Origin: Haloarcula salina
GTDB taxonomy: Archaea; Halobacteriota; Halobacteria; Halobacteriales; Haloarculaceae
DNA length: 64,000 bases
Assembly: GCF_010119195.1 (NCBI RefSeq)
Contig: NZ_WRXL01000002.1
Span: forward strand, 496,001 to 560,000
Reading direction: 5' to 3'
Shown here one piece after another: positions 23,346 through 33,275 of this stretch (position 1 is the first letter of the stretch; the number at the start of each line of letters is the position of its first letter). The notes beneath the pieces are model-generated. The model was given only the letters and a program-made list of their open reading frames with translations, had not been told where the DNA came from and did no database searches. The translations under genes were made by a program, and so were the position numbers.

Positions 23346-25781
23346 TCAGTCGTCTGCGACGGCCGCTTTGATTTCGGGTTCCGACGGCTTCGCGCCCTCG
23401 GGTTCCGAGACGGGCGTCCAGCTGAGGTCGGACTCGTAGCGGAACGCGCGGTGGTCCTGCTCAGGGTCGACGACCGTCAGCGACAGCCAGCCGTTGTCCA
23501 GCAGTTCCGTCAGCTCCTCGTGGTCGGCCAGGATACCGGTCACGCGCTCGACCGGCGCGTGAATCACGGTCGAGAGGCGGAGCGGCTGGTGGTACGGGTC
23601 GTCGTCCGTCGCCTTGAGCGACTGCGTCGGCAGCCCGGTCATCAGGTCGCCGCCGTTGCCCTGGTACACGCCGACGTTGCCGACGGGGTTGTGCGTCACT
23701 TTCGACCCGCTCCCGAAGACCGCGGTGTCGACCGTCGCGAAGTAATACTGGGCGTTGATCCACTGGGTGACGACGAGCGGACCGGTCATGACGGCCTCGA
23801 GCGCGTCGCCGTCCTCGGAGTCGGTCCGCCAGTCGTAGGTGTGCAGGAACGACCGGCCGTCGAGATCGAGTCCTTCGGTCAGTTCGCGCGGGCCGACGAC
23901 GAACCCGGCGTTCCCGGCCAGTCCCCACTCGGGGCGCGTCTCCGCCCAGTCGGCGGCGCGGCGCTCGGTCTCGCGGAGCGCCGACTCGGCGTCCGCCGGG
24001 CCGTCGGCCGTCCGTTCGGCGGCCGCCCCGGCACGCGCGGTGGCGAGATCGCTGCGGAGCTGTTCGATGTCCGCCTCGTGACTCTCGGGGACATTCTGGT
24101 CGAACAGTTCCACCTCGTCGGTCGTCGTGTTGTGCTCGCCGGCGACGAACACGGTGTCCTCGGGTACATCGATCCCGCGGTCGCGGAGCTCCGCTCTGAC
24201 CGCTTCGTCGTTACAGATGGCCGCGAGGACGCGAGCGCTCGGGCCGCCGGGGTTCCCGGCGCAGGCGCCGCAGTCGAGGCTCGAATCGAACGGATTGTTC
24301 GTGGTCTGGCTGGCGTGGCCGGTGAAGGCGACGACGCGGCCGAACTGTTCGATGCCGAGCAGTTCGACGGCCGTCGCCGCGTACTCCACCTTCTCTTCGA
24401 GCGTGAGGCCCGCGCGAAGCTCGTGGACGCCGTCAGGGTTGTAGTCGACCTCGGGCTCGCAGACCTCGTGTTCGGAGGGGGTGCGCTCGTCGGCCGCCTC
24501 GACGGCGTCGTATACGCGAGCGGGGAGCAGCGTCCGGCCGGCTAGCGCGGCCCCGTAGCCGACGCCGGTGCTCTCGACGAAGCTGAACGCGGTCGCGGCG
24601 TTCGATTCGAGGCTCTCGACCGCCGACCGCCCGGCTTCGAGCACCCGGTTCCAGCGGTCGTAGGCGGTCGGGTCCTCGTCAGCGTCCGCGTCCGGACGGG
24701 CCGCGACGCGGTGTTGCGGGTCGACGATGGGCGGGCACGCGTCGACGGCCACCTCGGACTCGTAGCCCTCGTAGCGCATCGGCACGCCGAAGAACCCGGC
24801 GTAGCCGTAGGTCTCGTAGTTCCCGGCTGCCTCGACGTGGCGGCGGATGACCTCCGAGCGCGTGTCGATGCAGAAGACGAGCTGGGCGTCGGGGCGGGTC
24901 TCGTCCTCGGCTTCTTCCAAGGAGCGGCTGGCGTCGGTGAGCGACTCCACCAGGTCCTCGCGGTAGGTCGCTTCCCAGGCGGACAGCCAGACTTCTGGGA
25001 GCGGGACCTCGTCGTTCCAGTCCGCCGCGGTCGGCTCCCCGGCTGTCTCCGGGGGCGTGACGGGGGCGTCGAACACGTCGGCGAGCGCGAGTCGCACCGC
25101 CAGGTAGCCCGACAGGGAGATCGGGTACGTCGACTGCCAGTCGTCGCCGCCGTCGGCGCGCTGTTTGAGGTAGCCGGTCCAGCCCGGGAGCGCCGCGAAG
25201 TGGAACTCGAAGATGTCCGTCCACCGCTCGGCGGGGTAGTCGTCGAGACACTTGCGGATGGCGTCGGCCGGGCGCTCGGGGAGCGAGGCGACCGCCTCGC
25301 CGTCCGGGATGTCGCCGTCGTGGGGCGCGACGGTGCGGAACGCCTCGTAGAACCCCTCGTCGCGGTTCGGCATGGGCCACTCGGCCGTCCCCTGATCGAG
25401 GAAGGCGGCGAGCCACTTCGTCACGACGGCGTCCACGCGGTCCGTCGCCGTCGTCTCGGCGTCCGCCGAAGCACCCGTCGTCGGCTCGGCCATGCGATCG
25501 AGGGCCGTCTCGGGTTCCACGTCGAACCCGTGGTCGGCCAGGTGCGTCGCGAGCACGTCGTCGTCGATCCGGCCGGCCTCCCAGGCGCGGCGGAAGACGT
25601 CGGCGCTCGGATACCCGTCGCCGCCGAGCAGCCGTTCCGCCTCCGCGACCGCCTCGTGGAACGGGCGGTCTTCGAACCCGGCGAGCGGGTTCGACGTTAC
25701 GAACGAGTGCAGCGGCCAGGCGGAGCCGACCGCTTCAGCCGCCGATTCGATGCGCTCCTCGATACCTGATTCAGTACTCAT
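23346..25781 (-). CDS. dabA: DabA: inorganic carbon transporter/carbonic-anhydrase-like subunit (DUF2309)
   Basis: An 811-residue DabA homologue. It starts SAWPLHSFVTSNPLAGFEDRPF, the standard family opening. The predicted zinc site, similar to beta-carbonic anhydrase, is assembled from CIDTRSEVIRRHVE (Cys and Asp near residue 315) and GHASQTTNNPFDSSLDCGACAGNPGGPSAR (His and Cys near residues 495-510). With DabB it forms a membrane complex that uses cation flux to drive CO2 capture as bicarbonate. Its start overlaps the end of dabB by 11 bp. Length is in the usual range. Confidence 0.93.
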   Translation of the reverse strand: MSTESGIEERIESAAEAVGSAWPLHSFVTSNPLAGFEDRPFHEAVAEAERLLGGDGYPSADVFRRAWEAGRIDDDVLATHLADHGFDVEPETALDRMAEPTTGASADAETTATDRVDAVVTKWLAAFLDQGTAEWPMPNRDEGFYEAFRTVAPHDGDIPDGEAVASLPERPADAIRKCLDDYPAERWTDIFEFHFAALPGWTGYLKQRADGGDDWQSTYPISLSGYLAVRLALADVFDAPVTPPETAGEPTAADWNDEVPLPEVWLSAWEATYREDLVESLTDASRSLEEAEDETRPDAQLVFCIDTRSEVIRRHVEAAGNYETYGYAGFFGVPMRYEGYESEVAVDACPPIVDPQHRVAARPDADADEDPTAYDRWNRVLEAGRSAVESLESNAATAFSFVESTGVGYGAALAGRTLLPARVYDAVEAADERTPSEHEVCEPEVDYNPDGVHELRAGLTLEEKVEYAATAVELLGIEQFGRVVAFTGHASQTTNNPFDSSLDCGACAGNPGGPSARVLAAICNDEAVRAELRDRGIDVPEDTVFVAGEHNTTTDEVELFDQNVPESHEADIEQLRSDLATARAGAAAERTADGPADAESALRETERRAADWAETRPEWGLAGNAGFVVGPRELTEGLDLDGRSFLHTYDWRTDSEDGDALEAVMTGPLVVTQWINAQYYFATVDTAVFGSGSKVTHNPVGNVGVYQGNGGDLMTGLPTQSLKATDDDPYHQPLRLSTVIHAPVERVTGILADHEELTELLDNGWLSLTVVDPEQDHRAFRYESDLSWTPVSEPEGAKPSEPEIKAAVADD

Positions 25782-27258
25782 TGTAGTCCTCCGTGGAGGT
25801 CAGCAGGGTCTCTGATGGGGGTTGGGTCGCGTTCAGGAGCGCCACGTACAGGCGCTGGCTGTGCCGGTAGACGCCGGTCTCGATGGCGACGTACGCGAGG
25901 AGGAACGCCGCGGCGACGAGACCGTGAACGGGGGTCAGTTCCGCGTGGGTCCCGACGGCCGGGAGCCCGTACAGGAGGCCGCTGATGACGCGGTAGACGA
26001 CCGCGTACGCCGCGATCGCCGGCAGGAAGACCAGCGGGACGGCCCCGTAGCGGACCGTCGCCGGGAGTGCGGTGCGGGAAACCGTCTCGCGTGCGGCGTG
26101 CAGCGTCGTCAGCGTGACGAGGCCGGCGAGCAGGAGGCCGCCGTCGAGCGCCGTCCCCTTGCCGGTGAGGAGGGCGAACACCGCACCGCCCGAGACGGCG
26201 GTCACGGCGGTCACGGCGACTTCGACGACGCCCGTCGAGCGTCTCGCTCCCTCGTCCGTCGGCGCGCGCTGTTCCACACGGTCCCCGGTCGAGAGGAACT
26301 GGTACGCCTTGTAGCAGCCGTGCAGGATGAGGTGGGTGACCGCGGCCCCGAAGAACCCGAGGCCGGCCTGCATGATCATGAACCCCATCTGGCCGACCGT
26401 CGAGCACCCGAGCTTGCGCTTGACGTCGGTCTGGACGGTCTTCAGGAGCTTCCCGGTCAGCGCGCTGGCCGCGCCCACGACCAGGACCAGCAGCAGGAAC
26501 TCCGACTCGACGGTGACGACCGGTGCGAACCGCGTCAGGAGGATGCCGCCGGCGTTGACGAAGCCCGCGTGCATGAGCGCCGAGGCCGGCGTGGGCGCCG
26601 TCATCGAGGAGAGCAGCCACGTGTGAAAGGGGACCAGCGCCGACTGGACCATCGCGGCCAGCAACAGCGCCCCCGCGGCGACCAGCGCCACCGAAGGGGA
26701 CACCGTTCCGATGGCGGTCGCGAGGCCGCTGACCGTCGTCGCGCCGGTGGTCCACCACAGCGTCGCCAGTCCGACCGACAGCAGCGCGCTGCTCAGGAGG
26801 AAGTACCGGCGGGCGAGCGAGCCCGCCGCCTGCGCCTGGGGCCAGCCGTCGACGTGGCCGATCAGTTCGGCCATCACGAGCCCCATCGCGAGCCAGGCGG
26901 CCGCGAAGAGCGCGAGGTGGTCGGCCGCGACCAGCACCATCACGGCGAGCGTGAACGCGAACACGCGGCCGAAGAACCGATCCATCGTCCGGCTCCCGGC
27001 CATGTAGCGCCGCGAGTAGCTGTGGACGACGCCGCTGAAGAAGGTGACGGCGACCCACATCACGGCCGTCAGTCCGTCGACCAGTACCACGTCGGCGACG
27101 CCCCAGGGACCGCTGCCCAGGCCTCGCAGGACCAGCGTCCCGAGGCTCGCGGCCCACAGGAGCCACACGAGTCGTGTCAGCGCTTTCGGCACGCTCGATT
27201 CCTCGTTCGTCTGCTCCGGAAGCGCTCCCACCGTCGTCGACTGCTCTTGTCCGGTCAT
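25771..27258 (-). CDS. dabB: DabB: NuoL/MrpA-type membrane subunit of the carbon transporter
   Basis: A 495-residue polytopic protein of the proton-conducting NuoL/M/N family with about 13 helices. Landmarks are SGVVHSYSRRYMAGS near residue 80, LALFAAAWLAMGLVMAELIGH, PFHTWLLSSMTAPTPASALMHAGFVNAGGILLTRF (the conserved Lys/His helix region), and KLLKTVQTDVKRKLGCSTVGQMGFM. It starts MTGQEQSTTVGALPEQTN. It is first in the dabBA operon. A TATA-like TTTAATA near 27359 predicts a leader of about 75 nt. It provides the ion pathway for DabA. Confidence 0.92.
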   Translation of the reverse strand: MTGQEQSTTVGALPEQTNEESSVPKALTRLVWLLWAASLGTLVLRGLGSGPWGVADVVLVDGLTAVMWVAVTFFSGVVHSYSRRYMAGSRTMDRFFGRVFAFTLAVMVLVAADHLALFAAAWLAMGLVMAELIGHVDGWPQAQAAGSLARRYFLLSSALLSVGLATLWWTTGATTVSGLATAIGTVSPSVALVAAGALLLAAMVQSALVPFHTWLLSSMTAPTPASALMHAGFVNAGGILLTRFAPVVTVESEFLLLVLVVGAASALTGKLLKTVQTDVKRKLGCSTVGQMGFMIMQAGLGFFGAAVTHLILHGCYKAYQFLSTGDRVEQRAPTDEGARRSTGVVEVAVTAVTAVSGGAVFALLTGKGTALDGGLLLAGLVTLTTLHAARETVSRTALPATVRYGAVPLVFLPAIAAYAVVYRVISGLLYGLPAVGTHAELTPVHGLVAAAFLLAYVAIETGVYRHSQRLYVALLNATQPPSETLLTSTEDYNEY

Positions 27259-27770
27259 CGTTGGTCATTCTGCAACCGATCACCGGCGACCGGCCCGCAC
27301 GGACGGGCCGGAGCCGGTTTCGGTCGTCTTCACTCACCATAACGAACAGAGTGGTTATTAAATCTGTCTAAATTACCAATTTGTTCCAAAAGACGCCAAT
27401 TATAGAACATTATGGTTATTGTTGACACGGTCCATCGAGACGACGATCCGATCGAGAAATCGGCCTCGTTCGGGCCAGAAGCGCCCGTCTATAGTAACAA
27501 TTGAAACGATATACACACCGATAACACTGCCGTCGTGCGATCGGGTGTGCACTGACTTTCAATGGCTACTATAGCTGTCGTACTCCGGGTCGTTTCGTCG
27601 CCGATTTCGGTACGGGACTGGAGAAAATAACGCGAGTGCGGGCCGATGGGGTCACCCGAACGCGAACGAGTCGGTCGCCGGTCCTGAGGCACGACCGATC
27701 CCACGGAGTCGCGATCTCGATTCCTGGATCGGCCACCCCTCGTCGGTCACGCGCGGGGTGCGCAGGAGCG
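27259..27770. other. Intergenic region between dabB and the Lrp gene
   Basis: 512 bp without a convincing gene. The part nearest dabB (27330-27420) is strongly AT-rich and holds its promoter. The middle (27489-27575) is a MITE-like inverted repeat described separately. The remainder up to the Lrp stop codon has no protein-like frame. Confidence 0.55.
27489..27575. mobile_element. MITE-like element or solo IS terminus, 87 bp
   Basis: The 87 bp form one large imperfect palindrome. The left end CTATAGTAACAATTGAAA and the reverse complement of the right end (TTTCAATGGCTACTATAG) match at 16 of 18 positions. The similarity continues inward (ACACACC-GAT on the left, GCACACCCGAT on the right), so the two halves meet near the middle. 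No transposase and no clear target-site duplication are present. It looks like paired ends of an insertion sequence with the middle lost. Confidence 0.6.
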
Positions 27771-28253
27771 CTACGCCCCGTCGTCGGTGTGGTTGCCGTC
27801 GAATCCGTCGAAGGGCGTCGTCTCGTGGCTCCTGACGAGGACCTCGTCGGCCACTTCCAGCCCCATCTCGAGGAGTTCCTGTGCGACCGGCGTGATGTCG
27901 TCGTCGGTCTCACCGACGGCCGTCACGAGCAGATTCTGTTCGCCCGTCACCAGTTCCTGTACCGAGACGACGCCGTCGATGGCCAGTATCTCTGAGACGA
28001 TCTTCCCGCGTTCGGGAATCGACGCGGTGCAGAACAGCAACATCCGGAGCGGGTAGCCCGACTGCTGATAGTCGACCTCGGCGCTGTATCCCTTGATGAC
28101 CTCGTCGGACTCCAGGCGCTGGATGCGCTTGCGTACGGTGCTGTCTGACGTGTCGGTCCGCTCCGCGATGTCGCCCGACGACATGTTTCGAGCGTCTTCC
28201 TGCAGGGCGTACAGGATCGCCTTGTCCACGTCGTCGATAGCTTCCTCGGCCAT
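27771..28253 (-). CDS. Lrp/AsnC family transcriptional regulator
   Basis: A 160-residue regulator starting MAEEAIDDVDKAILYALQEDARN. The N-terminal AsnC-type helix-turn-helix is SSGDIAERTDTSDSTVRKRIQRLESDEVIKGYSAEVD at about residues 24-60. It is followed by a ligand-binding domain with YPLRMLLFCTASIPERGKIVSEILAIDGVVSVQELVTGEQNLLVTAVGETDDDI. A short tail (SHETTPFDGFDGNHTDDGA) ends the protein. The in-frame ATG at 28391 would add 46 untypical residues. Neighbours do not reveal its target. Confidence 0.9.
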   Translation of the reverse strand: MAEEAIDDVDKAILYALQEDARNMSSGDIAERTDTSDSTVRKRIQRLESDEVIKGYSAEVDYQQSGYPLRMLLFCTASIPERGKIVSEILAIDGVVSVQELVTGEQNLLVTAVGETDDDITPVAQELLEMGLEVADEVLVRSHETTPFDGFDGNHTDDGA

Positions 28254-28503
28254 GCTAGGTGGTATCCCGCCGTCGGTAAAGGTCCTTACCTCGTCGCCCG
28301 ACCCAGTCGGCATGATTTGGGTGCTATCGACGCCGATTTTCGCCATAAACCGAAGGGCGCTATATCGAATGTTCGGCTCGTCGGCACACACGGGTTCGGC
28401 AAATCAAAACCGACTGAGTAGAAGGTCACAGACCAGTCTGGTGTCGTTGGAGGCGGTGCGGGTTGTCGACGAAGATGGTCCGAGTCGAAAGCCCACCGAT
28501 GTC

Positions 28504-30981
28504 CTATTGTATTGCCGGACGGAGACGCGCCACGATATCGAGGTCCCACTGATGCATTCGTTCCCAGAGCAGCACTGCGGGTGGGAGTGCGATCACCGCC
28601 GCGAGGAACGAATAGGTGACACTCAGGCCAATCAAGACCCCGAAGTTGCCGAGAATCGGGGTAATGGCTAGCGCGAGCGCGCCAGTCCCCAACGCGGTCG
28701 TCAGCATGCTTCCGAACAGAGCGCCACCGGTCCCTGTCAGCGTTACCACCATTGCTTCGTGGGCATCTGTCGTCGCATCGAATTCATCGATGAACCGATG
28801 AGTGGTATGCACCGAATAGGCGATTCCGACCCCGACCGAGATAGAGAGAATCGTCGCTGTCAGCGCATTTAGCGTGATGTTCAGGTATCGCATCGTCCCG
28901 AGCAAGAACGCGATCGCAACCAGTATCGGGAAGATATTGACCACACCGAGCAGCGGCTTGCGTTCCAAGACGCCGTAGATAATCACGAGGAATACAGCAG
29001 TCAGTGCGACTGCCATGACGAGTCCCTGAATCGCCGACTGGAAGATACGGTCCATCACCGCGGCGAGGACGACGACGCTTCCCGTGGCCGTCGCGTCGAA
29101 TCGGAGCCTGTCCGCTAATTCGGACCCTCCAGCGGTCACTTCCGTCTGTGTGGCATCTGGGTCAGTCCGATATTCGACCTTCGTGGACCGGTAATCCTCA
29201 GTTAGGTATTGTCCGGCCCGTTCACTCGCCGAAGACGCGAACAGTTCGTCGTAAATTCGTTCGAGATTCTGGTCGGGGATTCCGTCGTCGTTCTGATCGT
29301 TTCTGGCGACTAAGTCGGCGAATTCTTCGTTTTGGTTCGCGTGAGATTTGATGACGGTGATGATGCTCTGTGCCTCTGCCTGCCCACCGGGGCCAACTGC
29401 AAGTGACTCTGGCGGGTTGTCGTTGGGAGCGGCGAGGGCTTCGAGCGCGTGATCTTGCTTGGGGTTCCCTTCGACGTATACTGTCACGGTACTCCCCTGA
29501 CTGCTCCCAAATTTATCGTCGAGCAAGTTGATCGTCGACGTGACGGTGTACTCGCTCGGAGTGAACGGTTCGGGCAACTCTGTGAGGTAGGCTGGAATCT
29601 CTTCGGGCGGAAGGAAGTCCTCGTTCTCGAAGGAGGTGCCGACGCCCGACCCGTACGCACCCATGACGCCACCAGACAGGAGTAATCCCAAGACGATCAC
29701 CGTTGGAGCGTACTGGCTCACCTGTGCCGGAAACGCTAGCACTCGCCCCAGGGCCGATTCCTCCGACGCAATCGGGGTGGCGTTGAACTCCGGAACGCCG
29801 AGGCGCGTGCGTAGGTCGTCGCTCACCAACTTGGCAGAGGGTAAGAACAGCCCGAAGAGGAGGAAGGTGAACAGAATACCAACTGCTGACGCGATGCCTA
29901 AGTTCCGAATCGGCTCGAGGGTAGAGATGACGTTCGCACCGAATCCGAACACTGCGGTCACGGTCACGATGACGAACGCGATTATGAGTTGGCTGTTCGC
30001 TTCTCGCATCGCTTCGACCGCTGTGAATCCGCGCTCTGTCTCTTCTCGATAGCGATTGATGATGTGGATGCCGAAATCGACGCCAACAGCAAGCAGTAAC
30101 ACCGGGACCGAGATCATCTGTTGGCTAAATGGAATCCGGGCGTACCCGAGGAAGCCGAACGTCCAGATGATCGTCATCACGAGCGAAATCAGTCCCAGCA
30201 GTACGTCGATTGGATCACGATATGCGACAACCAGGAAGAACAGTAACAACAGTATCACCACTGGCATCACAATCCCAAGCGAATCCGTCATAGACTGCCG
30301 TATCTCTGCTTCGGTGGTCCCCGATCCGAACGCACGAACGTCGCCGGGCGTATCGTCGGCAACCGCCTGGATGTCTGTCTGGACAGCGGTCAGATCGTCG
30401 AAACTCGCGGGGAAATCGTGAGAGACCGTCGTGATTGATGCAGACGCCGAGACGCTAGTGGGATTGAAATCGTTCGATAGCGACCCGGTAAGCCGAGGTT
30501 CATCCTCGAGCGCTCGAACAGCCTGTCTGATTGCGGACCGGGGCGCGCGTTCGAGCGTTCGCCGATAGTCTTCTGGCGTTGTCGCTGACGGGTTTAGCTG
30601 CTGGGCAATAATCGGTGCCGGACCACTGGCAGAGTCCATCCGCAGGTCATCACGGTCCGCAACGCGTTCGAGAAGGCGCGCGTCACGGACGAGTGCTTCT
30701 TTGGTCAGAACGTTGCCGTCCGTCCGAATGAGTTGTGTCGTGTCCTGCGTATCCGCCTGAAACGGGCCCTCGAAGTTTTGGGTGACTTCGTCTTCGGCCT
30801 CCTGTTCCGGTAGCCCGTCCGTGAACGCGTCGAGTCCGCCGGCGCTCACTTGTACAGACCCCAGTCCGCCGACGAAAACGGCCGTAACAAGCAGAAATAC
30901 GACGATAACCGCTCGCGGTCGATCCACGATTGTCGTGTTGAGGAGTTCGGTCGCCGTTTCGACCCCGTCCGCCAGTGACAT
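28504..30981 (-). CDS. RND/MMPL superfamily exporter (HAE3-like)
   Basis: An 825-residue permease with the two-repeat RND plan. Helix 1 (VIVVFLLVTAVFVGGLGSV) is followed by a large external loop, five helices (about 225-370) including VPVLLLAVGVDFGIHIINRYREE with its conserved GVDxxIH motif, a second external loop, and the mirrored block with SVGVGIAYSVHTTHRFIDEF. This is the half-size archaeal HAE3 type, which probably forms oligomers and moves hydrophobic molecules. Its ATG overlaps the stop of the surface-protein gene (TGATG). Its base composition is less GC-rich than most of the window. Confidence 0.9.
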   Translation of the reverse strand: MSLADGVETATELLNTTIVDRPRAVIVVFLLVTAVFVGGLGSVQVSAGGLDAFTDGLPEQEAEDEVTQNFEGPFQADTQDTTQLIRTDGNVLTKEALVRDARLLERVADRDDLRMDSASGPAPIIAQQLNPSATTPEDYRRTLERAPRSAIRQAVRALEDEPRLTGSLSNDFNPTSVSASASITTVSHDFPASFDDLTAVQTDIQAVADDTPGDVRAFGSGTTEAEIRQSMTDSLGIVMPVVILLLLFFLVVAYRDPIDVLLGLISLVMTIIWTFGFLGYARIPFSQQMISVPVLLLAVGVDFGIHIINRYREETERGFTAVEAMREANSQLIIAFVIVTVTAVFGFGANVISTLEPIRNLGIASAVGILFTFLLFGLFLPSAKLVSDDLRTRLGVPEFNATPIASEESALGRVLAFPAQVSQYAPTVIVLGLLLSGGVMGAYGSGVGTSFENEDFLPPEEIPAYLTELPEPFTPSEYTVTSTINLLDDKFGSSQGSTVTVYVEGNPKQDHALEALAAPNDNPPESLAVGPGGQAEAQSIITVIKSHANQNEEFADLVARNDQNDDGIPDQNLERIYDELFASSASERAGQYLTEDYRSTKVEYRTDPDATQTEVTAGGSELADRLRFDATATGSVVVLAAVMDRIFQSAIQGLVMAVALTAVFLVIIYGVLERKPLLGVVNIFPILVAIAFLLGTMRYLNITLNALTATILSISVGVGIAYSVHTTHRFIDEFDATTDAHEAMVVTLTGTGGALFGSMLTTALGTGALALAITPILGNFGVLIGLSVTYSFLAAVIALPPAVLLWERMHQWDLDIVARLRPAIQ

Positions 30982-32921
30982 CAGTTACGCCTCCAGTAGA
31001 CGACTGCGACACCACCGACGACAATTACTCCCAGCCCGAGGATGAGTGCGATCGGCGACATCCCGCCGCTCTGGGGAGTCGCATCGAGTGGCTTCCTGAA
31101 CGTATCCGATAGGTGGGTATTGCCCTCAGTATCCGTATACCTGAAGTCGAACGAGATCGGATACGAGCTTCCCGCTGCCGCGGCGGACGCCGCCGACACT
31201 TCGAACGCCAGCGTCTTGGACTCGCCGGGCTCTAGGGACTCGATGTAGCTGGTGTCCGGTCCACTGGTGCTGAGCGGGTCGTCGGCGAACAGCCGCGCCT
31301 CGATGTCGGTGACCGTCTCGTCGAGGTCGTTCGTCACTTCGACCGAGACGACCCGTGAGCCCCCTACGGTAATCGTTCGTTCCTCCACCGCGAGGTCGAA
31401 CTCGTCCTCGCTTTCGGCGACGGTGGACTGGACCGACAGCGTGTCGCTCGTCTGCTGGTCGCCGTTGTCGTCGGCGTAGCTGACGGTAAAGTCGAACTGA
31501 CGCGCCCCCTGGCGGGCACTATCAGAGGCGTCGACGCCGAAATCCACGGTCGTCGATTCACCGGGTTTGAGGGTGCCGACGGCGTACTGCGTTCCCTGCG
31601 GGGAGAGACTGGCGTGGTCGCTCTCCCAGTTGACGACGGCGTTCTCGACGGTCCGGGGGCCGTCGTTGACCAGGGTGGCTTCGAGCGTGCCGTCCGCGCC
31701 TGCCTGCAGGGTCCCGGAAACGTCCGACAGCGAGAACTCCTGTTTCGGCTCGGTCTCTATGCCCAGCGAGAGGGTGTCGTCGGTGCCCGCGTCGCCCTCG
31801 GGGTCGTCGTACTGGACCGACGCCGACAGCGCGTACGAGCGGGCCTCGGCGTTCGAACTCGCCGTCGCGTCGACGGTCACGGTTCGAGCCTCGCCGGGAC
31901 TCCACTCCCCGACGAACTGCGAGGTGGAACTGGCTTCGCCGAAGGTGATGTCGCTGCTCTGTGCGGTGACCGTCACCGTCGCGTCGTCGACGGTGGCCGG
32001 CCCGTCGTTGCGAAGCGTCAGTTCGTACTCCCCGGTGTTGCCGACGGCCACCGCGCTGGAGGTGTTGACGACCGCGAACGACTGTTCGGGTGCGGGGGCG
32101 ATACCGACCGTGCTTCCGACCGACTCCGTTCGGACGCCGTCGGTGTCGTCGAAGGCCACCGAGAGCTCGAAGTTGTACGGTTCGGGCTCGGCGTCGCTGC
32201 TCGCGCCGATGCGGTACTGGAAGGTGCGGTTTTCGCCGACCGCCCACGATTCGACGAACCGGGAACTCTGCTCGCCGTCGCCGACGGTGAATTCGCTGTT
32301 CTGGCTCAGTAGCGTCACCGCGGCGTCGCTGGCGGCGGATTCTCCGGTGTTCTGGACGGTGAGTTCGACGCCGCCCGTCGAGCCGACCCGCGCGCTGGAG
32401 TCGACGTCGACCACGTCGAAGGTCGCGTCATCGCTCACTCGGACGGTGACGTACTTCGTTTGGGATCCGCTCTCGGAGTCACGAGCGCTCGTCCCTTCGG
32501 AGATGTAGCTGTAGTAGTCGTACGTCAGCCTGACGGGGACGCGGTAGGAGCCGGACTTGGCGTCGTCGTCGACGCTGATGTCGAACGACACTGTCCGCGA
32601 TGAGCCCGCGGCGAGATCACCGGTGAGTTGCCGCGAGGTCGTTATCGATATCGGGGCGTCGCTGGCCCTGACGTCGACCGTCAATCCACGGGCGGTGGTC
32701 ACCTCGCTGTTCAGACTCGGGTTCGCACTGGAACTGGAATCGAGTTCACCGCTGTTCGAGAGCACGACGTCGAGCGTCGTCTCCTCGCCCGGCGAAACGG
32801 TGTTGTCCGCGAGCCCAACCTCGATGGCGGGACTTCCGGTCACGGCGGCGACGGCAGTGCCACTCGCAACCGACACCACGACAGCGACGAAGAGGACGCT
32901 CGCGATACTGCTACGCTCCAT
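30981..32921 (-). CDS. COG1361-type secreted CARDB-repeat protein with C-terminal anchor
   Basis: A 646-residue protein. It has a signal peptide (MERSSIASVLFVAVVVSVASG ... AVAAV), then four or five related beta-sandwich repeats of 90-120 residues. Each has a segment like VELTVQNTGES, YELTLRNDGPATVDDA, LEATLVNDGPRTVENA or VSVEVTNDLDETVTD, followed by GES/GEAxTV. A C-terminal helix, IALILGLGVIVVGGVAVVYWRRN, anchors it. Such proteins are called S-layer-domain or CARDB-like and often precede RND exporters in haloarchaea. The two genes are translationally coupled, so it may be the exporter's external adaptor. Inference beyond the coupling. Confidence 0.85.
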   Translation of the reverse strand: MERSSIASVLFVAVVVSVASGTAVAAVTGSPAIEVGLADNTVSPGEETTLDVVLSNSGELDSSSSANPSLNSEVTTARGLTVDVRASDAPISITTSRQLTGDLAAGSSRTVSFDISVDDDAKSGSYRVPVRLTYDYYSYISEGTSARDSESGSQTKYVTVRVSDDATFDVVDVDSSARVGSTGGVELTVQNTGESAASDAAVTLLSQNSEFTVGDGEQSSRFVESWAVGENRTFQYRIGASSDAEPEPYNFELSVAFDDTDGVRTESVGSTVGIAPAPEQSFAVVNTSSAVAVGNTGEYELTLRNDGPATVDDATVTVTAQSSDITFGEASSTSQFVGEWSPGEARTVTVDATASSNAEARSYALSASVQYDDPEGDAGTDDTLSLGIETEPKQEFSLSDVSGTLQAGADGTLEATLVNDGPRTVENAVVNWESDHASLSPQGTQYAVGTLKPGESTTVDFGVDASDSARQGARQFDFTVSYADDNGDQQTSDTLSVQSTVAESEDEFDLAVEERTITVGGSRVVSVEVTNDLDETVTDIEARLFADDPLSTSGPDTSYIESLEPGESKTLAFEVSAASAAAAGSSYPISFDFRYTDTEGNTHLSDTFRKPLDATPQSGGMSPIALILGLGVIVVGGVAVVYWRRN

Positions 32922-33275
32922 TGCGTCTCCCCCCGTGCGACTGTGATGGCCGTGAGCCGGCTCGCAGCCCGCAGAAACAGCGTACTCGTAGTTGTTGACC
33001 GAAGAGCGTGTCCTGCAACGGTTCTCGTATCACGAGGGCACAGATGGAGAGTGAGGAATTAAACGGGAATCCAGATTTTCCACGCCAGAAAAACTGCGTT
33101 GCTGTCGGGCCTGGTATCCGAACTCACTCGGCCGGTACTGCATCAGGCCCGTGTCTGAACCGCGACTGAGGGCTGCTGTGCAAGTCGCTACTGGGCGTGT
33201 GGAAATAGCGTGAGCACTTTTTCAGAGCCGGAAAATCAGCAATCATACCAAGCGTGCCTGCGAGAGTGACTACGT
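32922..33275. other. Divergent intergenic region, surface protein / HTH regulator
   Basis: 354 bp without a gene. GAATTAAACGG near 33055 is an AT-rich element that could serve as a promoter for the minus-strand gene with a long leader. AATCATACC at about 33240-33248 is about 31 nt before the GTG at 33276 and a likely TATA element for that gene. No repeat or RNA gene was seen. Confidence 0.5.
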
